A stretch of DNA of 64,000 bases from Mytilisepta virgata (Eukaryota > Mollusca > Bivalvia > Mytilida > Mytilidae), in NCBI GenBank assembly GCA_028015205.1, contig CM051516.1, positions 36,594,230 through 36,658,229 on the forward strand, written 5' to 3'. Position 1 is the stretch's first letter. Every line of letters begins with the position of its first letter. The translations under genes and the position numbers were made by a program. A model generated the notes under the pieces. That model was not told the DNA's origin and searched no databases. It saw only the letters and a program-made list of their open reading frames with translations. This document shows, piece by piece, positions 34,313 through 48,400 of this stretch.

Positions 34313-36343
34313 CAATTCTGCAGAACCCAGTGCCACATCTGCATTACGCTGTTTTCATTTTTTTTTTTTTAGCAAAAACCATTTCAGTGCATCCCATATA
34401 ACCAATAAGGGGATGGCCATTTGAATTGGAGGGAAGGGGGTGTGGGGTGCTGGCAGATTTGATGAGGTCTTACATTATTAAATTTTATAGGGAAGCTGTT
34501 TTAATTTAAACACAAGTCTTTTCATTTTTAATATTTGTAAAACAAACCCACTTTCTTTTCGGATTATAGTTGTTAAGTGCAGGTATCTGTAAAATAATAA
34601 AATGAATAGATTGAAGTAAACACTTTTGTTTAAGTATTGTTATCCAACTTTTTTTTAGAAACGAACATTATTGACTATTATCACCCCTCTTTCTGTCAGG
34701 TCGCTCAGTCTATTAATTCCAAACTTTTCTTGTGACCTTAACTCTTCCTGCAGTTTTTCAGTTATGTCTTTTATGTATGTATATGGTCAATAAGGAATTG
34801 GAAATTTAATTTTCAACAATAAGAGCAACGGGTTTCGAGTTTTGAACAAAAAATTAGGAAGTTATATTCGTCATCTTACCAGATTTTTCTTTTAATACTC
34901 TTTATTTCTATGAATTCATTCATTGTATATAGGTGAGCGATAAAGTTATTGAATAATGTTATTTTTATAAAATGGAGTCCATAGGGGCGACATTTTGGAA
35001 CGAAAGTTTGATTTTAAGATGCGATCTGTTTTTTCCTTTTTTATGCATTTAATTTCTGCATTTCAATTAGTGTACAAAATATATGCGGATTTGTAAAAAT
35101 ATATTAGAATTTTCATTTTCAAAAATCAGAACCTAAATTTGTTAAAACAGAGCTTTTGTGCCGCGTCAGGATATTCTGACTCTCTGTTGTGTTAACTAGG
35201 CACCCGTGATGGGTCACGGTAGCTCAATCCATATAACTGCCTAGCACGTATAGGAGAGACCCTCTCGTTGTTGGAGGGGGTTGAGGTTGCACGCTAAAGG
35301 CCCCCTTCTGAAGTTTTCGAGCTATAGAAGGCTAAATTATCCAACCATTCCCAACCACCCATCTTTTTAACATTGGCAGTCAAAAGCGGTTTCCCTTTAA
35401 TTTGTTCCAGTTTGAACTGTGTTTGATGAATTGTTGAACTCGTTCTCTTCCTGAAGAAGCACAAAATAGGTAAAGCAAACAACAATCAATCTTCTGTGTT
35501 TATATTTGTGTTTGGTGCTCTTATTTTAATTTTTTCGCCAGGGGTTCTACTTGTTGGGTCGCGTTGATTGATTGGTATCTCATTGTTGACCTTTTTGTAT
35601 CCGTTTTGTTGTTTATTCTAAAAATGGTTAAATGAGGCCCTATATACTAAAAATTAGTTCAACATTCCCTTACTCATATACTATTGTAATTTTTATTCTT
35701 TTGATTATACATGTATTTGTCTTGAATTTGGTGTGTTGCATTCTCCCGAGTTTTTCTTGCCTTTTGATTTCACGGATTTTTCCTACTGTTTTGTCGCTTC
35801 GGTGTTCTTTTGTCAATATTTATACAAAAGAGAACTACAAAGACATGTTCTTCTGGTTCATGGTTTAACACATACATATATGTATAACAAAAAGTAACGC
35901 AGCACCGATAATAGTTCGTACCCACAAACAAAACACACATGCCATCCGAACATTGCACGCATACTATTCATACGATACATTAATTGTTTGGTGCGGTCAA
36001 CCATCTGTATAAATAATGTTTATGTTCATGTATACTACATTTAACAGTATATTTTTGGTTTTTAATAATATCTGAGTACATTTCATATGAAGGGAATAAA
36101 AAGGCTATGTATCACGAGCAATGAACAACGTGTCGATATATCATGATATATTTTACTAGGGATTCTTATTCCTAATAAATTTTCATTTTTGATGCATTAA
36201 TATGCATATTTCAGAAATTAATGACATCAATAATAAAAAAATCTGCCGTTTCGTAGAGGTGTATACACGTGAACAAAACTACATTTATATCGTGTATACA
36301 TTTATAGAATTAACTCGAGTTATTTAGATTTGTCCTTATATTT
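34313..36343. other. Intergenic, repeat fragments only
   Basis: No gene seen. 35,480-35,610 is a copy of the repeat at 905-1140 (TTTGGTGCTCTTATTTTAAT, then GGGTTCTACTTGTTGGGTC). The rest shows nothing recognisable. Confidence 0.45.
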
Positions 36344-36442
36344 TTATGCATTACCTTTACATGGACACACAAAGTTAAGCTGTATATCATCTAATGCTAT
36401 GTCACCTGTATATCCATCACCAGTTTCAGCTTCAAAAACAAC
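36344..36442 (-). CDS. Exon 13: end of MAM domain 2
   Basis: Acceptor ATACAACAG, then VVFEAETGDGYTGDIALDDI ending in VCPCKGNA and a stop. GDIALDDI is the conserved C-terminal MAM motif. A GT donor inside (after CCATGTAAAG) in phase 1 is an alternative. Confidence 0.8.
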   Translation of the reverse strand, partial: VVFEAETGDGYTGDIALDDIQLNFVCPCKGNA

Positions 36443-39400
36443 CTGTTGTATAAAATTCAATCTTCCTAATACCTTTTTAATAATAACGAACAAATAATAT
36501 GCTTCAAGCAAAATAAAGGGTAAAATTTGAAATTGTGGTTTCGATGTTAAGATTTTTTTCAATACATGATTATACATTTTTGCGTACGTTTGGTGTTAAA
36601 CAACCAGTTGCACATCAAGATACAATGTAATTTGGCAGTAAAGTACGTGTTAATTGGAAAATACAACGATTGGAATGTAAAAGATTTTGGGGAACCTGGT
36701 TTTTATAGGAGTTATTGTTGTTCATTGGTTTTTAGTTTTCAGTGTTATTCTTGTGGTTGTTTATTTGTCTTCCCGGATTCGCCTGTCTATAATGGATTGC
36801 GTTTTTTTGGTTTGCTCGTTGGGTATATTTAATTTGTCCTGATAAACATTCAACCCAATGGAGGAAATAGACTTTAGTCACATTTCAAAAATAAATACGC
36901 CTTCAGAATAAAAATATCACCAATTAGTAGGAATCTACAGATTAACTCACTTATAACACTTTTAAAAATTTATATACTTTTTCGCATTATCAGGCGATGA
37001 AAATTTGCTTTATATACGTAGTCTTCCTTATTCTCTGTTAGTACTCAAATGTTACAGGCGTTTTGCTGGATAATTGCTTAACATTCATCGGCAATTATTT
37101 CACATTCAAAAGAACATAGTGGTGTGATATTTAGCCAATAATGTTTAAATTGACAGCTCAATTATGTTCCATTCTCATGAATTTGTCTTGCCTTTGGATT
37201 TTGATTTTTTTTAGTTTTCCCATTGTTTTGTGACCAAACATCGATATACGAATTCGACACGAATCGAGTGCAAATCCTCGGGGAAACCCTCTCATTTTCA
37301 CCCGATTCTAAGCCTAATCCGTATATCGATTTTATGTATGATCAATACACTGTTATTGTCTTTATACTGCAATCTTTGGTGACATTAGTGGACATCATTT
37401 TTCAGTATTATTTAAAACTGTTGTTATCCTAAAGAAACCCCAGTTTATTTGGCGGGAGAATTCACCTATTCACAAATCGATATTCGCATTAGATTATTTA
37501 AAATAAGGAAAGTTTGGCTGCATTTAAAAACAATAAAAAATAACTTAAAAGAGAATAAATATTGAAATCTTGTTTTATATATTTAAGTCAGTAAGTTTAT
37601 TCATTTCAGTCGGCCGTTAATTAGGTCAAGTAGGCATGGCCTAAATGTTATATACTGTCAGTGACCGCATATCACTTGTAAGTATACTGTCAATGCATTT
37701 TGACCGCTCAAAAAGAACGATAGCAGTATAAAAATATAAAACCCTTCTTTGTACTAGATCAACATGATAGGTCAGATTTTTAACGTGCTTAGCTCACAAG
37801 GTAACAGTCAGCAGGAAAACAAGTCACCATAATACATTTTTTTTTCAGATAACAGATCCTGCCTGTTTTTAATCTCACTTCTAAAATAAAAGATACTCGG
37901 CGAAGAAGCAGTAAATACTAATTTAAAGTCTCCTGTTGGACCCAGCCAGGGATCGAACCCACGATCTTTCACATCCAGGCTAGCTCTCAACAACGAGACC
38001 GAGAGCGGTTTTTACTGGACGTTTGGCCACAAAATAATGGGGAAAATAATAAAAATCGAAATCCAAAGGCCAGACAAACTGATGAGAATGGAACATAACA
38101 AACAAAACCCACGAGGTTACATGTATAACTAAAATAATGACTTTTGACTAATGTACTGACTTTCGTATAAAACATATAAAGTTGATAGCCAAATTAATGA
38201 TAATTAAATGTACTTACGTTAATTGGCTTGCTATCCGGTAAAAGGACACATTTTTCATTCCACGCCTGCCCTTGGTTTCCGGTCACGGAACAAATCGGTC
38301 TTCCTAACTCTGGTGTGCCAGTAACATTTGTACCTGCATACACTTTAAGTGATCCAACTGTAACACCATACATATGATACCAAAATGATAAACACTGACC
38401 TTTGGTTGCGGTAAGAGTTGGACTCCAAAGTCTATAGAAAAGCAACATATAGGTAAATATATTTCTGTGTGAAACGAAACCGGTATCTTTAATGTAAAAA
38501 CAATGTTTCGGTTTTCCAACCTTTTTGAGCTCTTCGTTCGAATTACTTTCAGCAAAACGATACCAAATTCAATTTATTCATTTTATCTAATGTAATTCTA
38601 ATTAATTGTAATTGCTTTAATAACTTTATTATCTATACAACCTTTTTACCTTAATGCACTCTTGATAAAAACAAGTGTTAGTGTTTTAGTAGTTTTTGTT
38701 ATGTATTGCATACAAAGGGCTACCCATGTAAACTTTGCCCCCCCCCCCCCCCCCCCCACCACTTAAAAGACCTGAAAGGGCAAATGGCTAAATTAAAGCT
38801 GTTAATTCACGATGACTGTTGGGAGTGGACATGGGTATAGCGTGCTTCCATTGCTTGTGTACGAACCAAGCGATCTTCATTAACAATCATGACTTATGTC
38901 CTTTATATGTATTCTAATCTTTTATAATACATTTTCTTTTATAAAATTCATTTATATACTTTGCAGTTTCTCCTTTCTTTAAGGAATTCGAACTCTCTAA
39001 ATACATGTAGTGTCCTTGTGCAGTTCCTATTGTATGGTCATTAGTTGGACCAGTGTTTAATGAATTTGTTCTCCCAGAATTCCTTTGCCAATCATGCGTC
39101 TCATTCATTTCCTGCTGATAGTTACAAATATCACCTCTCTCGAAGTCACAATTAATAGGAGACTCAACAGCTGTTGGACTGGTTGGTATCTGAGTTACTG
39201 AAAATGAAATGCTCAGTAAATCAATAAAAGAATTATCCTAGCTAAATAAAATCAAATTTGCCGAAAGGAGACACATAGAAAAAAATCAATGAAAAATAAA
39301 ATATTCCATCGCAAATGATATGCTTGTTAGAAAGACGTGTTGAAATTTATAATGGATACATTTGAATCATACTTAAGTTATGATTTTACCCCCTTCAAGC

Positions 39401-42400
39401 AAAGTTTACCCTGCTTAGATAATGTCTATCATTTAGGGAATAACGGTGTTGTATTGGCTGTGGTACATGCGTAAAACGTAGATTTTGCTGTCGCAAATTG
39501 AGTTCACCCGCGACACTTTGAAAACGTATATTTGCGACAGTAAAGTCGAGGTTTACGCATGCACATCAAACAAAACACGGTTATTCCAATTCTAATGCAA
39601 TCTAATAAATGTAGTTTTTTACCATTCTCAATTTATAGGTCAAAACAAAAACGTCAGGGAAATTGCGTGTGCGAAATTCGCGTAAAACATCGTGTCATCA
39701 CTGATGGGCTGAAAGTTTGAACAAAGGAATTGCGTAATTTTCGTTTCAAAATCGCAGTCTTAGCCAATTAAATTGCTTATTACATTCTCATCGCATTAGA
39801 TTGGTCTTTTTACTGCTCATAACGCTACGAAAATTGTTTTAGTTTTCCAAAGTTTTGATCACAAGAGAAATTTTAATCAAGAGATTCAATATGTGAATTT
39901 TATGAAGAAACGAACTCCTTCAACACACACATTTTGTAAAGTTTGATAATTTGCGTTAGTTGTGATTAAAAGGACGAATGTAGTTAAATCATGCGTCAAT
40001 AGATATTAAAAAAGACCTTTGTCTTAAAATGTTAGAAATTTTATTGCTTGCATGTAGGCTTCTATGTAGTCTTTTTTGGTCTCCAAGTCAGGAACCTCTA
40101 GTCTTTGTTAGTCTTGTGTTTTTTTTTAAATTTTGGTTCATGTGTATGTTTCGGAGTTTAGAGTGCCGTCCATTTCGTTGAACTAGTATGCATTATTGTT
40201 TAGGGGCCAGCTGAAGCCCGCCTCCGGGGAGGGATTTTCTCGCTGCGTTGAAGACCCATTGGTAGCCTTGTGCTGTTTCCTGCTCTTTGGTCGGGTTGTT
40301 GTCTTTCTTTGACACATTCCCCGTTTCCATTCTCTATCCTAAATGTTTTCTGTCGTTCCGGTACTAACCAGTACTATGGTACATTTTGCTCAAGAAGAAT
40401 TGATACACGCAAGAAATCCTATAACTTATATAATGGATAATCAATGCTTATGTGTAAATCTTAAATTAAGCAAACACGGCTGGATCATATCATATAAATT
40501 ATGTTGAGATCTCCCTTGAGATATAAGAAATCTATCCATGTTTAAAAAATGCAAAATACAAGTGCAATCGAAAAATTGTCAGTTTCCTTTCTTTATTGAG
40601 TGCAAGAATTTTAGAATCAAGAATAGTGTAATAATATAAGTATCTTTGGATTGTTATTATGTACCTGTTGTGGTAATAGACACCGGAGTTAAAGTGGTGA
40701 TTATTGTCTTGGTTACTGTATGTGTTGTAGGGACAGTTGTCACGGTGGTTGTACTGGTAGTCGTTGTGGTTGGTCCTTGAGTATATTGATTATTACATGG
40801 ACATCCGTCGTTCAGTTGCACATCATCTATTGCTATATCTCCCATATACCCATCCCCTTCTGTTCCTTCAAACACAATCTCGTATGGACAAGAAAATATA
40901 GTGCTATAACATTATATAATAACATTCCATAAACTGTGAGGCAATTACTTGTGTTCTGTTTTTCCAAACAAAAATAGATATATTATGTATCTGTTATAGA
41001 TATCAGGTATGATTAGGAATTTCATCGAATGCTTAAATTTAAAAAAAAAAAAACAGCTTGCCTGTAATCACATGAAACCTCCTGTAAATCCCGAAATATC
41101 GTCAGGAAATTCCTGCAATTTCTGAATTTTACAAACTAACTGCAGGTATAGATGTTTGTACATGCTTTATAAACATTTTGTTGACTATTAAATGGATATA
41201 GAGCGAGCAAGGAATATTCTTTAAATCTTTTGCAGAAACTGAGATGAGGAAAATCAATTTTTCTTTTTTATGTCTGTTTTTATAGAAAATAAGATATCTT
41301 GTACGGAACTACTTTGTTATTAAACATGGCTTCGCCGTTTGCCGTTGGAATGTTCCTTGAACTAGAATGTGAAAAGTTCAAAGTGGTTGACTATGACAAA
41401 CCCTATGCAAATTTTGCAGGACATTATGTCATACAATCATTATCTTCAGGCCGCGTGCTAAAGACACGAATTTTGCCTATGTGTGAGAGTTGTTAATTAT
41501 TAAAACTTGTTATTCCTCATTTTTTCACTTTATATACAAACTTTCCTAGTAATAATAACTAGTTGCACACATTCATTATGTTCGTCGAACGCCGCCGTTT
41601 TAGAAAAATAATGTACACACACATCATGTGTAAGATTACCGTTGTGTAAAAATCCATTCTCACTTTATGACTATGTGAATTCAAACCAAATCTTCGATAG
41701 GTATAATCGATAAATAAAAGTTTTTCCTCTTCATACATCTAAACAGAAAAACATAACCAAAACAGCGCATCGAACTTGTTTGTTGTACTTGTGACGTTGT
41801 GTGTCAGATTACCGGAACAGCCGAATATTGCGGAAATTGGAGTTCACCTTAGGTCCCGCAATATAAAAAAACACCGTTATTGTCCTATTATTATCGAAAT
41901 AATTCATGGAGACTCGCTAGCGCTCGGGGTAAAATAAAAGGCATAAATGGCCAGCCCGTGTAAAACAATGATAAACTGGAGTCTCCGTGAATTATTTCTT
42001 AAATCTATCTTCGGCTGTCAAATTCAAAGCTACCATGATATTTTTTGCCGTTTTGCTTTCTCTGGAATCATAAATGATGATTTTTCTACGACCTATAGTA
42101 ACATTATACATGTATGTAATATAAAAAAAAACTTTACATTTTTCAGTACTTACTTTTATATTTTTAGCTTCAGAAAACTTTACTGTCCCAAATTTCCAAG
42201 TGTTTCCTTGATCTCCTGATAACGACCACAGTGGTTTGCCTAGATCTGCACTTCCGCTAGTATTACTGACAGCGTAAACATTCAGTGTACCTATAGTAAC
42301 ACCATACATATGGTACCAGAAGGACAGACACTGTCCCGGACACACGGAAAATTGTACTGACGATAGCCTAAATAAGAAATAGGTTTCAATAAACTCAATT

Positions 42401-45400
42401 CAAAAGAAAAATGTTTTTTGATGTCTCATGGAATATGCATAGAAACCATGTACGGAATGGAATAAAATGTTTTACATGGAAATTGGGAAAATGTCCTTTC
42501 ATAGTTTCCGATCTCCTGGTAAAAAAAAACTTTTCTCACACATGTACAACGAAGAACGAGAACAAATACTTTGTTGTTTCGGATTTTCATATTTCTGGCC
42601 TTGAGTACTGCTAGTGACATGAATTGCTGAAATCTCAACATATTGGCATCAAAATTGTTAGTAGAAAATTTTTATTTGTGCCATGTATGCTCTTATTCAC
42701 ATGTTGTTTCTGGGTTCACACAATATTGTCTTTGAGATTTTATTATTCATTTATGTACAGTCAAACCTGAGTATAAATGGCTTCATGGTACCAAAGAAAT
42801 GATCTCCTTATACAGAGGTTAATTTAACAAGTTTTGCTCATAATAGGGGCATTTTCACAGTGCCCTTTAAAGAAAGTGAATTGCTTTATAGAGATGCCTT
42901 TTAAAGTAGGTTTGCCTCTATTTATTTTTTATTTGTGAAAAATCCGTTCAAACCTTGCATTGTCTCCCTTCCTTAAAGCCAATGATGTTTCTATGTACAT
43001 ATAATGCCCCTTTGCCGTACTGAAGGTGTGATCAGCACTGGGTCCCGTATTTAATGATGACGTCATACCGGTGTGTCTTCGCCAGTCTAATTTATCATTA
43101 CTGTCTTGTGTATATAAACATATTTGTGCACTTTCAAAGTTACAGTTGACGGGTGAATTAATAGGAGTTGAAGTCTGTGCCTGCGGACATGGAGTTGCTT
43201 TACAAAAGAATAACATGGCATGTTTTGACGATGATGTATTGAAAATTACTAAACTTGATATATAATTAATCAGTATAACATTAAATGTAAATTCAAAAAT
43301 GATACGCACGATGCGATTTTTGAAAATTATTCTTAGACTATTAATTAATTGTAATTAACCTTTTTGTTAGGTGTTGACCTAAAAAGATAGAATTTTTACA
43401 TTTTTTCCGTCTGTATGTCTATTTTGGTGATTAAGTGTGCTCTTTCTTCGGTTTCCACATCATCGGATATTTAAAATTATTACTCTTAATGTGCAAAGAC
43501 ATTCATGAAAAATGGTTTAAAAAGTATAAATAATCCAATATACATGAAAAGGAATTACAAGACAGTGTAATATGGCATATGCATCAATTAAACATCATCA
43601 AACACGGTAAAGGGTCGGTTGTTTTAGGGCAAATTATGTGCCCTTCGAAATGTGTAACAGCCAACAGCATTAATACTGGTGTACAAATTCCAATGAATAA
43701 TCTTCGGTACAAATTTATTTGAAGTTAATTTGTGTACAGTATTACTTACATGTAGACATCGGAGGTCCACTAGTGAATGAACCTGCCGTAGTCGTCGGAT
43801 TTTTAGTGGTTATTTGCGTAGGTGTTTCTGTCGGTTTTGTTGTCAGTGGTTTAGTATATTTAGTTGGGTCATTACAAAGACCACCGGAGCAACATTTGAT
43901 ATTTGCTTCTGATCTCTGTACATGTCTCTTTCCAAATATAGCCCCAACATTCGTATTACATACCTACATAACAGATACACAGTATAAATCGTAATTTATG
44001 AATTCATCGTCATTCTTAATCAATCAGGTAAAAATAGTTGGATATGGGGTAAACGTAAATTAGAAATTAACCCATGCAATACTGGAATATAATACAAACA
44101 CTTAGCTTTAATTGCTGTTCTTCATCCTGAAACTACAGAGATGAAATAAACATATCCTGATGATATGACGGATCTTTTTTAACATTATCCACTTCAAAAT
44201 AAATCGATGAACAGAAAGTAAGTTAGATGATGTTGGACCTGTTCCCACTGTCGTAACCTTTCATGTGCCTCCACCTGTTTGTGACTTCTTCAGGATTGAA
44301 TTTGTTGAACTTCACGACGGGTGCCGTATACGGAGCAGGAACTGCTTACCCTTCCGGAGCACCTGGGTTCACTCCTGGTTTTTATAGGAGTTCGTGTTGT
44401 TCATTGTTTTTTAGTTTTCTGTGTTTATTAGTTGTGCATGTGGTTGTTCATTTGTCTTCCCGGGTTTGTCTGTCCAATGGAGTACGTTTTTTATTGCTCC
44501 TTAGGTATATTTGTCCTTTTTAAATGTTCAGAGTAATGTTTTTAGAAAAGAACTTGTTTGAAACTATTTCGAAGCTTTCCAATAATCAATGACTCTTTTA
44601 TTAGTTGCAAAATTAAGCCTTTGTTGGTGGATTTATGATTGTTGGGTGGTCTTTCATATTTTCCTCACTTTGTTTATTGTAACATTTGTATGTGACCAGT
44701 ATTAAAACGAATTAACGTCTCAAGTTAAAGAAACCATTTTTTTTATTTAAAGTCAAATGTTTCACAAAATAATGTTTATTGATACTAAAGAAAACGTACA
44801 TGTATTCATGAAGGTTTATTTTTAATATTTTCTTTTTAGGTTTTTTACCATGAGAATTTATTAACATATGTGATAATTAACATGTCGAATACGTCAAAAG
44901 TACTTAACGCTGCTGTGGCATAAAGATATTAAGAATCTAACACCGGTGTAAGTGCGAGATAAGGAAATCTCAGACACCCGAGAGTAAGATTCGATCGTTC
45001 TCTAACGAGGCTCCGATTTATGGTGAGGACTTGGCTGTTTCCGGCAGATAAAAGACAAATATAGCGACGTACTTCCAACCATTTTAACGCTACATATTTT
45101 ATTGGTCTAGAAATAATGAAATCGTGATAATTGAGTCAAGTTTTGTGGAAATGAAGAAAGAACTAAAATAAAGAGTCCAAATCCGATACCTTGCGGGATT
45201 AGATGACATTTACTAGGTTTCAATTTTCTAAACCAATCAACGTACTTGATTCATCTTCAGTCGGTATTATCTTCCAATTAGGTAGAAGATAGCATTCATT
45301 ACGCAGACTGTCCACCATTCAACTCTTAATACCGTCTCCGAGGAGACGGTAATAACACAAAATGTTTAATTCATCAAAACAATGAACTATGAACACAGTT

Positions 45401-48400
45401 ATATTGACGGTCAAGGTCAGCACTTTAAATTTTCCCTGTCGCGCTTGGGAGAGGAGAAATGAATGTCCAAGTTGAAAGTGCCTCAATTGATCGTAGATCC
45501 ATGGAAAACGGAATTCAGAAAGTTTGTTTGAAAACGTATGAAGTAAGAGGAAATCGATATTTTTGCATATTAGTCATAAAACGGCCCGACACATGGTGAT
45601 AGTTTTTTACGGAAAACCGCACCATGGGTGGGATCAGGAAATCTCACACCGGCAAAAATTGGAATTGCCTTGTCCCAAAAGTGGGGAAAGTATCTGCTAT
45701 TACACCAACTGAAAAATAATCTTAATCGTAAAATCTTCGTTCTGTAGTTCTGCAGATGAAACCATTTGTGTTGGTCTGTGCACTAATCAGATTCTAGTCT
45801 TATATTATAGAATTGTAAAGCTATATTCAATATACTCACATGTTTATCCATACATCCAGTTTGAAAATATTCCTCTGTGTTTCTGTATTCAGCTTTTGTA
45901 AAACACAACTAGGTGAAAGAAGAACACTATTTGTATATGACAATATACCATCAAGTGAAGTCTGACATATTCATTTCTTCATAATAACATTCCAAACTAT
46001 ATTTGATAATACATGAGAGAATGGAAACGGGGGATGTGTCAAAGAGAAAACAACACGACCAAAGAGCAGAAAACAGCTCAAGGCCACCAATGGGTCTCTA
46101 ACGCAGCGAGAACACCACGCACCCGGAGGCGGGCTTCAGCTGGCCCCTAAACAATAATGTATACCAGTTCAGCAAAATGGACGGCACACTAAACTCCGAA
46201 ACATAAAAAAGAACCAAAATTCAAAAAACACACAAGACTAACAAAGGCTAGAGGTTCCTGACTTGGGACAGGTGCAAATATGCGGCGGGGTTCAACCCCC
46301 TTCCCCCACATACCTCAAGCCAATGTGGAATAAACAAACACACAGCGATACAGTAAAAGTCAGTCCAAAAGATGTCCTAGTCCGATGTTAAAAAATGTAA
46401 CAGAATAAACTAAGCAAAATGACAATGATTAATATATATTAACAAAGGACTACTAGCTGTTACAGACATGCCAGTTCCAGACCTCAATTAAACTGATCGA
46501 AAGATTATGTCTATATCATATAGAAAATCAGCCACAATCCCTCCCGTTAGGGGTTTAGTATCATGTCATCATAAATTATACGAGAAGAACATAACCCTTA
46601 TCATGCCAATAACTGGTTTTAGAATAAATTTGTTTATTTCCGAAGCAAAAACCCTATGAGTGAATCAATATTAATTCAAAAAATGTCACCTTTAATGACT
46701 TGACAACAGTATCGTAACTCTATCCCTTGTTGATAAGTCTGTTTAAAGGTTTGGTTAGCTTTTCAAGTGAATGACGACATTTTTGTGCTTTGTATAGCAT
46801 ATTACCATAAAAGATTGGATATGAAATACCTGGACACATAAGATGTTTGCATGTTGATTAATGTTTACGAATGAGGTCCTTGTACCGATGATAAAATTTA
46901 GTAAAAGTTTTGACAAGTTTGTGATATCGAAATCCCTGGCGTAATAATTTTTTCAGTAATACAGATTACAGAGATTTCTTTCGTTAAAATCAAATACGTT
47001 GTTACATATTCGAGCGAATCGAACAAGTTGAGATATGCGATGGTGCCAAGGGAACCTCACCATCTAAAAACGGATAATTAACAATAGGAAATGAAAAATC
47101 ATCTCTCTTATCGTAAATTTTAGTATTAAGCTTCCCGTTAGAGATATAGATATCAAGATCCAGGAAAGGACAGTGTTCATTGTTAGTATTAGCTTTATTT
47201 AGAATAAGTCAAACAGGATAAATCTCTTTAGTGTACATACTGAAGTCGTCATTATTGACATCCAAAGTATCATCCAAATATCTAAAAGTGTTATTAAATT
47301 TTTGTATCAAATGTGGTTTCGTTGGGTCTTTGCTGGTTTTAGATATACATTTATGATTCGTAACAATACAGAAACAGGTCCGCAATAAGTGGTGCACAGT
47401 TCAAGTGCAGTTACCATATCAAAGCAGGTCCCATTGACATAGTTCTTTGGTTTGTCGTCACTACAAAAATGACCTTTTTTGAACATACATGTATATATTT
47501 CACAAATGTTTCTTTTAAAACAAAATGATCATCTCAAATATTTGTTTTATTCCCAGTAGAAAGCCGATTATTTTTTAGTTTTCATTTTTTTTTTCGTCTT
47601 GTAAGATTTATATCAAATTGATAAAAATGCAACGTGAAGGTCAATATTTGAAATTTTCTTTTATCGTGATTTAAATTTGTATTTTCCGTTCATATCCTCC
47701 CTTTGCGAGAAAAATAAACAATAAAGTGTCATTTTACCTCATCCTGTTTACAAAAGGATATTTTATGACATGCTTCTGCTTTAAGGGTGCCATCACATCG
47801 GTAACATACATTTACTGCATTGAAATTGGTATCTGAAAATAAAATCAGCCTAAAAATGTATATTTTGTTGATGGTATTGAGAACAGAAAGCAGTAATCTT
47901 TGGACAAATGAACCGATTTGATCTGTTCTAATACTGTAAGACATTTTACATGATATGATCGTGAAGATAGATAAATTATTAACAATTGCCTGTGAATACC
48001 ATGTGTACACGGGGCGGGGGGGGGGGGGTGATCTTAATTTAAACATCATTTTTGATAAACAACTTTGAGTACCACATAAACAAATAAATAATACGTAATA
48101 TGTAGTGCATGTACCGTTTTAGTCTTGTCTTCGTTCTTCTCCGGACTTTGTCAGTCGTTTCGATTTTCCCCTCCTTCGAATATCACTTTGGTATTTCTTG
48201 ACTTTACTTAATCTTTACTCTATTTGACAACTCACCCTTCAGTTATTAATTGTTATTTCTTACTTAGTATAAAAAGACTTTTTTCTTAAAATCATCATAG
48301 ACGGTAACATGTTTTAGCTATATAATATCTGAACACCAAGTTTTTATCATTTCGATACATTTCCATTCGGTCGCTACAAGTTCGCATTGTTAAGTTACCC

